From Bradyrhizobium canariense (GTDB lineage Bacteria; Pseudomonadota; Alphaproteobacteria; Rhizobiales; Xanthobacteraceae): a stretch of DNA of 64,000 nt. Positions 1 through 8,468 of this stretch are shown in pieces. How positions within the stretch are numbered: position 1 is the first letter of the stretch; every line of letters starts with the position of its first letter. The translations under genes and the position numbers were made by a program. The notes beneath the pieces are model-generated. The model did not search any database, was not told the DNA's origin, and was given only the letters and a program-made list of their open reading frames with translations. The DNA lies in contig NZ_VSST01000044.1 in NCBI RefSeq assembly GCF_019402665.1, forward strand, positions 62,001 to 126,000, given 5' to 3'.

Positions 1-37
1 CTATGCCTTGCCCGGCGAGTTGAAGGCGCTGGAATGA
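1..37 (+). CDS. murC: UDP-N-acetylmuramate--L-alanine ligase, C-terminal end (partial)
   Basis: Only the last 11 codons are in the window; they read YALPGELKALE and then TGA. This tail resembles the C-terminus of alphaproteobacterial MurC, and the gene directly precedes murB, the usual order in the division and cell-wall cluster. MurC adds L-alanine to UDP-N-acetylmuramate in the cytoplasm. The call rests on a very short segment plus gene order, so it is tentative. Confidence 0.55.
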   Translation, partial: YALPGELKALE

Positions 38-80
38 TGATGCTGAGGGGCCCGCAGTCAGCCGCACGGCAAGCTGCGCT

Positions 81-183
81 CCCTCCCCCCTTGTGGGGGA
101 GGGCGGGGGAGAGGGGTGGCCGCGAACTCCGATCTCGCTTGGGGCTACCCCCCTCCCTGACCCTCCCCCACAAGGGGGGAGGG
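81..183. repeat. Intergenic inverted repeat between murC and murB
   Basis: Two 23-base arms, 81-103 and 161-183, are exact inverted copies rich in C and G, built around CCCCCCTTGTGGGGGAGGG. The interior is also C/G-biased and partly complementary. The arrangement is that of a palindromic intergenic element and could fold into a long hairpin in the murC-murB transcript. Longer reading of murB upstream would run through this element, which argues for the later murB start. Confidence 0.75.
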
Positions 184-227
184 AACGGAAGAAGTGTGCG
201 CTCCTCACCCGCAGTGAGCATGCTCGC

Positions 228-1148
228 ATGAGCTTCCCCGACATCACACCCGACCTCAAAGCCGCGATGCCCGATCTTCGCGGTCGGCTGCTGGCGAACC
301 AGTCGCTGGCCGAGCTCACCTGGTTTCGCGTCGGCGGTCCGGCGCAGGTGCTGTTCACGCCGGCGGACGAGGACGATCTCGCTTATTTCCTCGCGCATCT
401 CGCAAGCGACATTCCGGTCTATGTCGTTGGCGTCGGCTCCAACCTGATCGTGCGCGACGGCGGCATGGCGGGCGTGGTGGTCCGTCTGGCGCCGCGCGCC
501 TTTGGCGAGGCGAACGCGAGCGGCGATGTCGTCACTGCGGGCGCGGCCGCGCTTGACAAGCGCGTGGCGGAAGTCGCCGCGTCGGCCAACATCGGTGGGC
601 TCGAATTCTATTTCGGCATTCCCGGCACGATCGGCGGCGCGCTGCGCATGAACGCGGGCGCCAATGGCGGCGAGACCAGGGACGTATTGATCGAGGCCCG
701 AGGCGTCGGGCGCGACGGCACGAAGCACGTCTTCTCCAATGCCGACATGAAGTTCGTCTACCGCAACAGCGGCGTCGATCCCTCGATCATCTTCACCTCC
801 GCGCGTTTCCGCGGCGAGATCAGGGATGCCGACGCGATCCGCGCACGCATGGCGGAAGTGCAAACCCATCGCGAGACCGCGCAGCCGATCCGCGAGAAGA
901 CCGGCGGCTCGACCTTCAAGAATCCGCCCGGCCATTCCGCCTGGAAGCTGGTCGACGCCGCCGGCTGCCGCGGCCTGCGCGTCGGCGGGGCCGAGGTCTC
1001 CGAGATGCACTGCAATTTCCTGATCAACACGGGCAATGCCACCGCGCACGACATCGAGACGCTGGGCGAGACCGTGCGTGAACGGGTGAAGACGAATTCC
1101 GGAATTGAGCTACACTGGGAAATCAAGCGGATTGGAATTTCCACGTGA
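228..1148 (+). CDS. murB: UDP-N-acetylenolpyruvoylglucosamine reductase
   Basis: This enzyme reduces UDP-GlcNAc-enolpyruvate to UDP-MurNAc with NADPH and FAD, the second committed step of peptidoglycan precursor synthesis in the cytoplasm. The 306-residue product has the FAD-binding motifs RVGG near 34-37 and GVGSNLIVRDGG at 68-79, and FYFGIPGTIGGALRMNAGANGG at 127-148, read here as two overlapping stretches. Y178-R179 precedes the substrate pocket. The catalytic Ser lies in GGSTFKNP at 226-233 and the proton-donor Glu near 298. ATG 228 was chosen because the longer frame back to 93 runs through a palindromic repeat and has no family similarity. It sits between murC and ddl on the same strand. 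Confidence 0.95.
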   Translation: MSFPDITPDLKAAMPDLRGRLLANQSLAELTWFRVGGPAQVLFTPADEDDLAYFLAHLASDIPVYVVGVGSNLIVRDGGMAGVVVRLAPRAFGEANASGDVVTAGAAALDKRVAEVAASANIGGLEFYFGIPGTIGGALRMNAGANGGETRDVLIEARGVGRDGTKHVFSNADMKFVYRNSGVDPSIIFTSARFRGEIRDADAIRARMAEVQTHRETAQPIREKTGGSTFKNPPGHSAWKLVDAAGCRGLRVGGAEVSEMHCNFLINTGNATAHDIETLGETVRERVKTNSGIELHWEIKRIGIST

Positions 1149-1150
1149 GT

Positions 1151-1228
1151 GTCATTCCGGGGCTCGCGAAGCGAGAGCCCGGAATCTCGAGATTCCGGGT
1201 TCGATGCTTCGCATCGCCCCGGAATGAC
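1151..1228. repeat. Palindromic repeat, GTCATTCCGGGGC family
   Basis: The element starts with GTCATTCCGGGGC and ends with GCCCCGGAATGAC. Inside it are further short palindromes, one around TCTCGAGA and one around GATGCTTCGCATC. It fills nearly all of the murB-ddl gap. Related copies lie at 20418-20536 (degenerate), 31213-31245 (short) and 50249-50367 (inside uvrD). Confidence 0.85.
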
Positions 1229-1257
1229 GAACACAGACAGGTGACGGACCAAAGAAC

Positions 1258-2244
1258 ATGCGCATCACCATCCTCTTCGGCGGCTCCAACCGCGAACGTC
1301 TGGTTTCGGTCGCTTCAGCCCAGGCGCTGCATCAGGCGCTGCCCGAGGCCGATCTCTGGTGGTGGGACGTCGAGGACAAGGTGCATGTCGTGCAGTCCAG
1401 ACAGCTGCTCGAACATGCCCGCCCGTTCGAGGACGAGTTCAAGCCGGGCACGTCAGGCATTCCGCTGGAGCGGGCGCTCGACCAGGCCAGGGCGGAGAAC
1501 CGCGTGCTGGTGCTCAGCCTGCATGGCGGGCGTGCCGAGAACGGCGAATTGCAGGTGATGTGCGAAGCGCGCGGCGTGCCTTTCACCGGTTCGGGCTCGG
1601 CCTCCTCGCATCTCGCGTTCGACAAGTTCGCGGCCAAGCATTTCGCCACGCTTAGCGGCGTGACGCCGCCGGCCAACATTGCGCTGGACCAGATCGACGA
1701 GGCCTTCGCCGAGTACGGCCGGCTGATCGCAAAGCCTGCGAGGGATGGCTCGAGCTACGGCCTGATCTTCGTCAACGCCAGGCAGGATCTCGTCGCCGTC
1801 CGCAATGCCGCGAAGCACGAAGAGTACGTGATCGAACCTTACATCGCCGGCGTCGAGGCGACCTGCGGCGTGCTGGAGCGGCCGGACGGCACGATCATGT
1901 CGCTGCCGCCGATCGAGATCATTCCGGGCGAGGGCAGTTTCGACTACGCGGCGAAATATCTTTTGAAGTCGACCCAGGAGATCTGTCCCGGCCGCTTCGC
2001 ACCCGAAATCACCGCCGCACTGAAGCAGCAGGCGATGCTGGCGCACCGGGCGATGTCGTGTACCGGCTATTCCCGTTCGGATTTCATCGTCTCGGACAAG
2101 GGGCTGATCTATCTCGAAACCAACACGCTGCCCGGGCTGACCAAGTCCTCGCTCTACCCCAAGGCGCTGAAGGCCGAGGGCATCGCGTTCGTCGACTTCC
2201 TGCGCGGCCTGGTCGAGCTCGCTGTGGCCGGTGTGCGAAAATAA
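1258..2244 (+). CDS. ddl: D-alanine--D-alanine ligase family protein (divergent Ddl)
   Basis: An ATP-grasp enzyme of 328 residues, expected to join two D-alanines for the peptidoglycan pentapeptide. Recognisable Ddl features are FGGSNRERLVS at 7-17, HGGRAENGELQ at 89-99, PFTGSGSASSHLAFDK at 108-123, KPARDGSSYG at 159-168, and a metal site made of D275, E287 and N289 in YLETNTLPG. The N-terminal motif and the HGGRAENG loop depart from the usual GGxSxEREVS and HGxxGEDG forms, so it is a divergent member. It lies between murB and ftsQ, where a Ddl is expected. A different ATP-grasp ligase specificity cannot be excluded. Confidence 0.8.
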   Translation: MRITILFGGSNRERLVSVASAQALHQALPEADLWWWDVEDKVHVVQSRQLLEHARPFEDEFKPGTSGIPLERALDQARAENRVLVLSLHGGRAENGELQVMCEARGVPFTGSGSASSHLAFDKFAAKHFATLSGVTPPANIALDQIDEAFAEYGRLIAKPARDGSSYGLIFVNARQDLVAVRNAAKHEEYVIEPYIAGVEATCGVLERPDGTIMSLPPIEIIPGEGSFDYAAKYLLKSTQEICPGRFAPEITAALKQQAMLAHRAMSCTGYSRSDFIVSDKGLIYLETNTLPGLTKSSLYPKALKAEGIAFVDFLRGLVELAVAGVRK

Positions 2245-2594
2245 TTAGGACTGGTTAACGGCCGAACCGGCGAAACGGCCGGTTTTGGAACCCAAAACCG
2301 GTAAAATGCCGGATATTGCGGCATAAATGCCTCACAGGCCTGGGCAAAAAGCTCACGTCGTTAACGAACTTTACCTTTTGTTTACCAGGACGTCCGAAGG
2401 TTAACGCTGGCGGCGTATATGACGCTTTGGCTGCCGGCGCGTGGACCGTTGCGGGTGTTGTCACCTCCGGCGAACGCTCTGAAGGGGAGAGGTTTTCTTC
2501 TGCTGAAGACCAGCACCCGGCCCGGCAAGTCCGAGACGTCATGTTCGCCAGGACCCGCGCGATGTCGCGGGCAAACTGTTGACGAGCTCGTGCA
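2245..2594 (+). promoter_or_regulatory. 350-bp ddl-ftsQ intergenic region with hairpin
   Basis: The first half is AT-richer than its surroundings. A perfect 10-bp hairpin, CCGGTTTTGG at 2279-2288 against its complement at 2292-2301 with a 3-base loop, may act as a terminator or RNA barrier after ddl, although no separate T-run follows. GTTAAC words at 2253-2258, 2360-2365 and 2400-2405 contain TTAA half-sites like those of CtrA, but no full TTAA-N7-TTAA site was found. The region probably carries an ftsQAZ promoter; no gene was recognised in it. Confidence 0.45.
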
Positions 2595-3635
2595 ATGGAT
2601 GGAGCAGGAAGCCTCACTCGGTCGCTTTTCAGATCGCTGAGGCCCCAAGCTGACCTGAAGGCGGCCGCTATCGGAGCGGTCGTGCTTCTGCGCGAGTGGG
2701 TGCAGGACAAGCGTCTGGAACGAGTTCACGGCGCGCGTGCTGCAGCCGAGGAAAAGATTAAAACCAAAGCCCGGGCCAAAGCCGTCATCGAACGCGAGCC
2801 TCCGCCGCGGTTGGTCGCGCTGGTCGAGCGCTATCTGCCGCGCCGGGTCGGGATCAGCATGACGGTGCTGCTCCTGATCGGAAGCTGCGGCTTCGGTATC
2901 GTCAAAGGCGGCCATCTCCAGGATTTCATCACGGCGGTCAACGACACCCGTAACGCGCTGGCCAATTCCGCCGGCTTCCGCATCACCTCCGTCGTGATCA
3001 ACGGCCGCAAGCAGCTCAGCCAGGACGAGATCCTTGCGATCGGCGGCGTCAGCGGCCGATCCTCGCTGCTGTTCCTCGACGCCGACGCCGTGCGCGACAA
3101 GCTCAAGGCCAATCCCTGGATCGCGGATGCGACCGTGCTGAAGCTGTATCCCGGCCAGCTCATGATCGAGCTCACCGAGCGCAAGGCGTTCGCACTGTGG
3201 CAGGAGGCCGGCCGGCTCTCCGTCATCGCCGATGACGGCGCCGTGCTCGAACCCTATGTCTCGCGCCGCTTCCTGTCGCTGCCGCTCGTGGTCGGCAAGG
3301 GTGCCGAGACGCAGGCTCGCGATTTCCTCGCTTTGCTGGCGCGCTATCCGCAGGTCAATTCCATCACCAAGGCCGCGATCTTCGTCGGGGAGCGGCGCTG
3401 GAACCTGAGGCTCAAGGACGGCCTGGACATCCGCCTGCCCGAACAAGACGTCGGCAACGCGCTTGCGATGCTGTCCAGGCTCGACAAGGAGGACAAGCTG
3501 TTCTCCCGCGACATCGTCGCGGTCGACCTGCGCCTGCCCGATCGGCTGGTGGTGCAGCTGTCCGAGGACGCCGCCAAGGCGCGCGACGATTTGTTCAAGG
3601 ACAAGAAGAAGAAAAAGGCCGGGGACGCTGCATGA
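2595..3635 (+). CDS. ftsQ: Cell division protein FtsQ
   Basis: FtsQ is a bitopic membrane protein that links early and late divisome proteins. The 346-residue product has a basic cytoplasmic N-terminus of about 83 residues, one transmembrane segment near 85-104, and a POTRA domain around 133-208. The POTRA stretch begins FRITSVVINGRKQLS and includes the motif NPWIADATV. A periplasmic FtsQ beta domain follows. The lysine-rich C-terminus (KDKKKKKAG) is unusual-looking but in frame. Its TGA overlaps the ftsA ATG by 4 bases, indicating translational coupling. Confidence 0.93.
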   Translation: MDGAGSLTRSLFRSLRPQADLKAAAIGAVVLLREWVQDKRLERVHGARAAAEEKIKTKARAKAVIEREPPPRLVALVERYLPRRVGISMTVLLLIGSCGFGIVKGGHLQDFITAVNDTRNALANSAGFRITSVVINGRKQLSQDEILAIGGVSGRSSLLFLDADAVRDKLKANPWIADATVLKLYPGQLMIELTERKAFALWQEAGRLSVIADDGAVLEPYVSRRFLSLPLVVGKGAETQARDFLALLARYPQVNSITKAAIFVGERRWNLRLKDGLDIRLPEQDVGNALAMLSRLDKEDKLFSRDIVAVDLRLPDRLVVQLSEDAAKARDDLFKDKKKKKAGDAA

Positions 3636-4954
3636 CCGGTCTTGATCGCACCCAGACACCGAAGACGCGCCCGATGCCGCACAAGCGCGGCGGCCTCGTC
3701 GCCTGCCTCGACATCGGCACCAGCAAAATCGCCTGCATGATCGCGCGGCTGAAGCCGTCGGCGCCGAGCGAAGCCCTGCGCGACCGGACCCATGCGGTGG
3801 AGCTGATCGGCTACAGCCAGATCCAGTCCCGCGGCATGAAGGCCGGCGCCGTGATCGATCTCGGCGAATGCGAGCAGGCGGTGCGACAGGCCGTCGGGCT
3901 TGCGGAGAAAATGGCCAAGGTGCGGGTCGAGTCCGTGCTGCTGTCGGTGTCCGGCGGCCGGCTCTCCGGTCAGCTGGTCGAAGCTGCGGCCGACATCCGC
4001 GGCGGCGCCGTGACGCCGGCCGATGTCAGCCGGGTCACCTCCACCGGCATGCGCCACGCCACCGGCGAAGGCCGCACCGTGCTGCACGCGCTGCCGATCG
4101 GCTACACGCTCGACGGCGTCAAGGGCATCCGCGATCCCCGCGGGATGGTCGCGCATCAGTTCGGCATCGACATGAATGTCGTCACTTGCGACGCCACGGT
4201 GGCGCGGAACCTGATGCTGGCGGTGGAACGCTGCCACATCAACGTCGAAGCCATGGCGGCAAGTCCCTATGTGGCAGGCTTGTCGGTGCTGACCGACGAC
4301 GAGGCCGACCTCGGCGCTGCCGTCGTCGAGATGGGCGCGGGCACCACCACGATCGCGGTCTTTTCCGGCGGCCGCTTCGTGCATGCCGCGGGTTTTGCGG
4401 TCGGCGGGCAACACATCACGATGGATCTGGCGCGCGGACTCTCCGCGACCATTGCCGATGCCGAGCGAATCAAGACGTTATACGGGACCGTCATCACCGG
4501 CGGATCGGACTCGCGTGAGCTGATGTCTGTACCGACAGCCGGTGACGAGCAGGATCTGCCGCAGATCGTCTCCCGCGCTACCATCGCCAACATCGTCAAG
4601 CATCGTGCCGAGGAAGTCTTCGAAATGGTTCGGGACAAGCTGAAGGATTCGCCCTTCGCCTCGGAGCCCAACGGCCGCGTCGTGCTCTCAGGCGGGGCCT
4701 CGCAGCTCACCGGTCTCGTTGAGCTCGGAACGCAGATTCTCGGCCGGCCCGTGCGGGTCGGACGTCCGCTCGGTTTCGGCCGGCTGCCCAACGAGGCGAA
4801 GAACGCCGCCTTCGCGGTGCCGGCCGGACTGCTCGTCTACCCGCAATATGTTCACCACGAACATGTCGAACCGCGGCATACGCGGCAGCAGGTCAGGACG
4901 GGGACCGGCGGGTATTTCGGAAAGGTCGGACGATGGCTACGCGAGGGCTTCTGA
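3632..4954 (+). CDS. ftsA: Cell division protein FtsA
   Basis: An actin-fold ATPase of 440 residues that tethers FtsZ filaments to the inner membrane and recruits later divisome proteins. Phosphate-binding motifs are visible as CLDIGTSKIACMIARL near 25-40, VVEMGAGTTTIAVF near 231-244 and VVLSGGASQLTGL near 350-362. The last residues, GYFGKVGRWLREGF, form the expected amphipathic membrane-targeting helix. It overlaps ftsQ by 4 bases and is followed by ftsZ after 87 bases. Confidence 0.96.
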   Translation: MTGLDRTQTPKTRPMPHKRGGLVACLDIGTSKIACMIARLKPSAPSEALRDRTHAVELIGYSQIQSRGMKAGAVIDLGECEQAVRQAVGLAEKMAKVRVESVLLSVSGGRLSGQLVEAAADIRGGAVTPADVSRVTSTGMRHATGEGRTVLHALPIGYTLDGVKGIRDPRGMVAHQFGIDMNVVTCDATVARNLMLAVERCHINVEAMAASPYVAGLSVLTDDEADLGAAVVEMGAGTTTIAVFSGGRFVHAAGFAVGGQHITMDLARGLSATIADAERIKTLYGTVITGGSDSRELMSVPTAGDEQDLPQIVSRATIANIVKHRAEEVFEMVRDKLKDSPFASEPNGRVVLSGGASQLTGLVELGTQILGRPVRVGRPLGFGRLPNEAKNAAFAVPAGLLVYPQYVHHEHVEPRHTRQQVRTGTGGYFGKVGRWLREGF

Positions 4955-5041
4955 TGACTCCTTCCCGCAATATTCGATTTTCACCAACTCCCGCGGCCGC
5001 CGGCCGGGGCGAACCCACGCGCGCGTGATCGAGAGGCAAAC

Positions 5042-6847
5042 ATGACCATCAGCATCAATGTTCCTGATATTCACGAACTGAAGCCCCGCATCACCGTGTT
5101 CGGCGTCGGCGGCGCCGGTGGTAACGCCGTCAACAATATGATCACGGCGGGCCTCCAGGGCGTCGACTTCGTGGTCGCCAACACCGACGCGCAGGCGCTG
5201 ACGATGTCGAAGGCGCAGCGCATCGTGCAGATGGGCACGGCGGCCACGCAAGGGTTGGGCGCAGGTTCGCAGCCGGTCGTCGGCGCGGCCGCAGCCGAAG
5301 AGGTGATGGACGAGCTCCGCGACCATCTCTCGGGCGCCAACATGGTGTTCGTCACCGCCGGCATGGGCGGCGGCACCGGCACCGGTGCGGCTCCCGTGAT
5401 CGCCAAGATCGCGCGCGAGATGGGCATCCTCACCGTCGGCGTCGTGACCAAGCCCTTCCACTTCGAGGGCGGCCGCCGCATGCGCACCGCGGAAGCGGGC
5501 ATCAACGAGCTGCACAAGGTCGTCGATACGCTGCTGATCATCCCGAACCAGAACCTGTTCCGGGTCGCCAACGAGAAGACCACCTTCGCCGACGCCTTCG
5601 CGATGGCCGACCAGGTGCTCTATTCGGGCGTTGCCTGCATCACCGACCTCATGGTGAAGGAAGGCCTGATCAATCTCGACTTCGCCGACGTCCGCGCCGT
5701 CATGCGCGAGATGGGCAAGGCGATGATGGGCACGGGCGAAGCCTCCGGCGACAAGCGCGCGCTGACCGCCGCCGAAGCCGCGATCGCCAACCCGCTGATC
5801 GACGATAGCTCGATGAAGGGCGCCAAGGGCCTCCTGATCTCCATCACCGGCGGCAAGGATCTCACTTTGTTCGAGGTCGACGAAGCTGCGACCCGCATCC
5901 GCGAGGAAGTCGACCAGGACGCCAACATCATCGTCGGCGCCACCTTCGACGAAGCCCTCGACGGCCTGATCCGCGTCTCGGTCGTCGCGACCGGCATCGA
6001 ACAGGCCGCGATCGCGCGCAACAGCCAGGCCACCAGCGCTCCCGTCGCGAATCCTGCTCCGCAGGCGCAGCAGGCTCCCGCTGCTCCGGCCGCGGCTGCC
6101 GAGAGCCGTCTTGCCGATCTGACCGCACGGCTGCGCGCCGACAATCAGCGCATGGCCGAGCGCGCCCAGAAGTTCGAAGCGCAGACCCCGGCCGCCGGAA
6201 CGGGTCAGTTTGCCGCCGCTCCCACGGCTCCGCGTCCGAACGTAGAGCGCGCTGCGCTTGCCGCCATCGCCGCCGCCGTTGCCGACGTACCGCAGGCTCC
6301 CGCGCCGATGCAGACCTATGGCGACGTCACCGTGCGGCCGATCGCGCAGAAGCCCACGCTGTTCCCGGAGCCCGAGCAGGCGCCGATGGCCATGCATGAG
6401 CCCATGACGCCGGAAACCTTCATCCCGCCGCAGGCCGAGCGTGCGCCGGTCCGCACACCGCGGATGCCGCGGATCGAGGAACTTCCGATGCCGGCCCAGG
6501 CTGAGCTTCGCCAGGCCCGCGGCGAGGTCGAGGAAGAGACCCCGCAGAAGACCCGGCTGTCGCTGCTGCAGCGCCTCGCCAATGTCGGCCTCGGCCGTCG
6601 TGACGAGGAGAGCGAAGCGCCGATCGCGGCCCGCACCGCCGGTCCCGCGATGCCGCCGTTGCCCGATCGCCGCCCCCAGAAGACCGTGGCGCAGCAAATC
6701 GCTTCCGCCGAGCCGGTGTCCGAGTATGCCCGTCGTCCCGCGCCGCAGGGCCTGGACATGCACGGCCGTCCCGCGCCTGTTGCCCCGGCGCCACAGGGAG
6801 ACGACCATCTTGATATCCCGGCCTTCCTGCGACGGCAGGCGACCTGA
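5042..6847 (+). CDS. ftsZ: Cell division GTPase FtsZ
   Basis: FtsZ polymerises into the Z-ring at midcell. The 601-residue product has the nucleotide-binding GVGGAGGNAVNN at 21-32, the tubulin signature GGGTGTGA at 109-116 and the T7 catalytic loop NLDFADVR at 211-218. The core ends near residue 322. A very long Ala/Pro/Gln-rich disordered linker of about 260 residues follows, as is common in rhizobial FtsZ. The conserved C-terminal tail LDIPAFLRRQ then binds FtsA and other partners. A strong hairpin terminator follows the stop codon. Confidence 0.97.
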   Translation: MTISINVPDIHELKPRITVFGVGGAGGNAVNNMITAGLQGVDFVVANTDAQALTMSKAQRIVQMGTAATQGLGAGSQPVVGAAAAEEVMDELRDHLSGANMVFVTAGMGGGTGTGAAPVIAKIAREMGILTVGVVTKPFHFEGGRRMRTAEAGINELHKVVDTLLIIPNQNLFRVANEKTTFADAFAMADQVLYSGVACITDLMVKEGLINLDFADVRAVMREMGKAMMGTGEASGDKRALTAAEAAIANPLIDDSSMKGAKGLLISITGGKDLTLFEVDEAATRIREEVDQDANIIVGATFDEALDGLIRVSVVATGIEQAAIARNSQATSAPVANPAPQAQQAPAAPAAAAESRLADLTARLRADNQRMAERAQKFEAQTPAAGTGQFAAAPTAPRPNVERAALAAIAAAVADVPQAPAPMQTYGDVTVRPIAQKPTLFPEPEQAPMAMHEPMTPETFIPPQAERAPVRTPRMPRIEELPMPAQAELRQARGEVEEETPQKTRLSLLQRLANVGLGRRDEESEAPIAARTAGPAMPPLPDRRPQKTVAQQIASAEPVSEYARRPAPQGLDMHGRPAPVAPAPQGDDHLDIPAFLRRQAT

Positions 6848-6871
6848 GGACGTTACAATAAGGCAGACGAA

Positions 6872-6910
6872 AAAAGGTCCCGGCGGGAAGCTTGCCGGGA
6901 CCTTTTCTTT
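6872..6910 (+). terminator. Intrinsic terminator after ftsZ
   Basis: A 13-bp perfect stem, AAAAGGTCCCGGC at 6872-6884 paired with its complement at 6894-6906, encloses a 9-base loop and runs into a T-rich tail TTTTCTTTT. It lies about 25 bases after the ftsZ stop. The A-run on its 5' side means it could also work on the opposite strand. Confidence 0.9.
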
Positions 6911-7207
6911 TGCCCCGTGCATACCCGGATTGCGTAGCCAAGCAACTGATTTTAAATAATTAATTACATATTCGATGGTTCAGTAAAACTACCGAAAACG
7001 GTCCCGAACTCCGGTCCAATTTGGTTAAGCCTTGGCGCTAATACGGCGGGTTTGGGGTAACAATCGGTAAAAAAGCGTGAGTTGGCGCTGTTTGAGGCAG
7101 TGACTATGGTTTGCCGTGACTTGGGGATACGGATTCGGAAGCGAGCGGTCTCAGCCGCTCAGTCGGGTTCAGTATAAGTCGCGGTGGTCGTAGTGGGGCG
7201 GTTCCTG
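6911..7207 (+). promoter_or_regulatory. AT-rich leader upstream of lpxC
   Basis: This 297-base stretch is markedly AT-richer than its neighbours, with TTTTAAATAATTAATTAC at 6950-6967. It lies between the ftsZ terminator and lpxC and must hold the lpxC promoter. No single -35/-10 pair stands out and no gene was recognised. Confidence 0.5.
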
Positions 7208-8170
7208 ATGAAATTTAGCCGGCAAACAACGCTTCGTGCGCAAGCCAGTGTGGCAGGCGTCGGCGTTCATTCCGGTCTTCCCGTCACGCTCACGCTTGGA
7301 CCCGCGCCTGTCGACGCGGGCTTTGTTTTTATCCGCACCGGGCTTGAGGGAAGCGACCGCGAAGTTCAGGCCACCGCCGAGCAGGTGATCGCGACCGATT
7401 TCGCCACCGTCCTCGGTGATCGCGACGGTCCGCTGGTTTCCACCGCCGAGCATGTGCTTGCTGCACTGCGGGGCATGGGCGTCGACAACGCAATCATCGA
7501 GATCGACGGGCCGGAAGTGCCGATCATGGACGGCAGCGCCGCGGCCTTCGTTGCGGCGATCGACCAGGCCGGCATCGTGACCCAGCCGGCACAGCGCCGC
7601 TTCGTTCAGGTTTTGAAGCCGATCTCGGTCAAGATCGGCGACTCCTTCGGCGAGATCCGGCCCTATGCCGACGGGTTCCGCGCCGAGGTCGAGATTAACT
7701 TCACGAATCCTGTCATCGGCCAGCAGAGCTACGCCTTCGACCTCAACCCGGAGCGTTTCCGCCGCGAAGTCGGCCGGGCCCGGACTTTCGGTCTGATGTG
7801 CGACGTTGCGCGGCTCTGGAGCGCCGGCTATGCGCTCGGCGCCTCCTTCGACAATACCGTCGTGTTCGACGAGGAGCGGCTGCTCAACACCGAAGGCCTG
7901 CGCTACGCCGACGAATGCGCCCGCCACAAGGTGCTGGACGTGATTGGTGACCTTGCTCTGGCGGGTCTGCCGCTGCTCGGCGCCTACCGCTCGGTTCGTG
8001 GCGGCCACAAGCTCAATCACGCCGTCCTGACCGCGCTGCTCGCCGACCGCACCGCCTGGCGGGTGGTCGAGGGCGAAGCAGCCCGCCGCACCACGCGTCC
8101 GGTGGCCGAAACCGGTCGCGGCATCGTCGGTGGCCGGGTCGCCGCGGTCTACGGGCCAGACGTTTCCTAA
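7208..8170 (+). CDS. lpxC: UDP-3-O-acyl-N-acetylglucosamine deacetylase
   Basis: LpxC is the zinc deacetylase that commits UDP-acyl-GlcNAc to lipid A synthesis. The 320-residue product has the N-terminal VHSGLPVTLTLGPAP, zinc ligands H82 (in EHVLAAL), H240 and D244 (in HKVLDVIGD), the general base E81 and the catalytic H267 in GGHKLNH. A GTG at 7184 is in frame, but ATG 7208 gives the usual MKxSRQTTL start. The 3' end lies in a short tandem duplication. Confidence 0.96.
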   Translation: MKFSRQTTLRAQASVAGVGVHSGLPVTLTLGPAPVDAGFVFIRTGLEGSDREVQATAEQVIATDFATVLGDRDGPLVSTAEHVLAALRGMGVDNAIIEIDGPEVPIMDGSAAAFVAAIDQAGIVTQPAQRRFVQVLKPISVKIGDSFGEIRPYADGFRAEVEINFTNPVIGQQSYAFDLNPERFRREVGRARTFGLMCDVARLWSAGYALGASFDNTVVFDEERLLNTEGLRYADECARHKVLDVIGDLALAGLPLLGAYRSVRGGHKLNHAVLTALLADRTAWRVVEGEAARRTTRPVAETGRGIVGGRVAAVYGPDVS

Positions 8171-8223
8171 AAGAGAGACGGATCCTGAAGCGAACGTTTC
8201 CTAAAAGAGAGACGGGTCCTGAA
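8160..8223 (+). repeat. 34-bp-period tandem duplication across the lpxC stop codon
   Basis: The 30-base block beginning ACGTTTCCTAAAAGAGAGACGG occurs at 8160-8189 and again at 8194-8223, with one mismatch (A/G) near its 3' end. The first copy contains the lpxC stop codon TAA. Because the stop is in the first copy, the protein is not lengthened. Confidence 0.85.
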
Positions 8224-8233
8224 CAGACCCGTC
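8211..8233 (+). terminator. Possible terminator hairpin after lpxC
   Basis: GACGGGTC at 8211-8218 pairs with GACCCGTC at 8226-8233 around a 7-base loop. It overlaps the second copy of the tandem duplication. There is no T-run, so it may be a weak or Rho-assisted terminator or a 3'-end protecting hairpin. Confidence 0.5.
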
Positions 8234-8468
8234 GCCACAGGCGTTTGGCGGCGGCTTTCCCCGGGAAACTCCTGGTAACGATGATCGGCTAGGATTGCGG
8301 CGCGTTCGCCTTAATCCGGGCGGAATGCCTGCCTATCCGGGTTGGTTGAAGATCGTTTTTCGGTTACACCGGCGTGGTCGCACGGCAGGCACCACGGCTA
8401 TATTTCGCGCCCAGGACGGGGTTCATGGGCTGGCGGACACCGCACCACAGGGCGTCAGGGCAATACTC

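Noticed and set aside
93..227. N-terminal extension of murB to the upstream ATG
   Set aside because: The extension translates a palindromic repeat and has no MurB similarity; ATG 228 gives the expected N-terminus.
2251..2410. Possible full CtrA site upstream of ftsQ
   Set aside because: Only TTAA half-sites were found; no TTAA with a second TTAA at the required 7-base spacing.
2382..3659. A 425-codon minus-strand open frame antisense to ftsQ
   Set aside because: It is a codon-bias shadow of ftsQ with no recognisable protein pattern, and it would need ftsQ to be false.
4937..6922. A 661-codon minus-strand open frame antisense to ftsZ
   Set aside because: It mirrors the full ftsZ gene, has Arg/Gly/Leu-rich composition with no domain, and reflects third-position GC bias of the sense gene.
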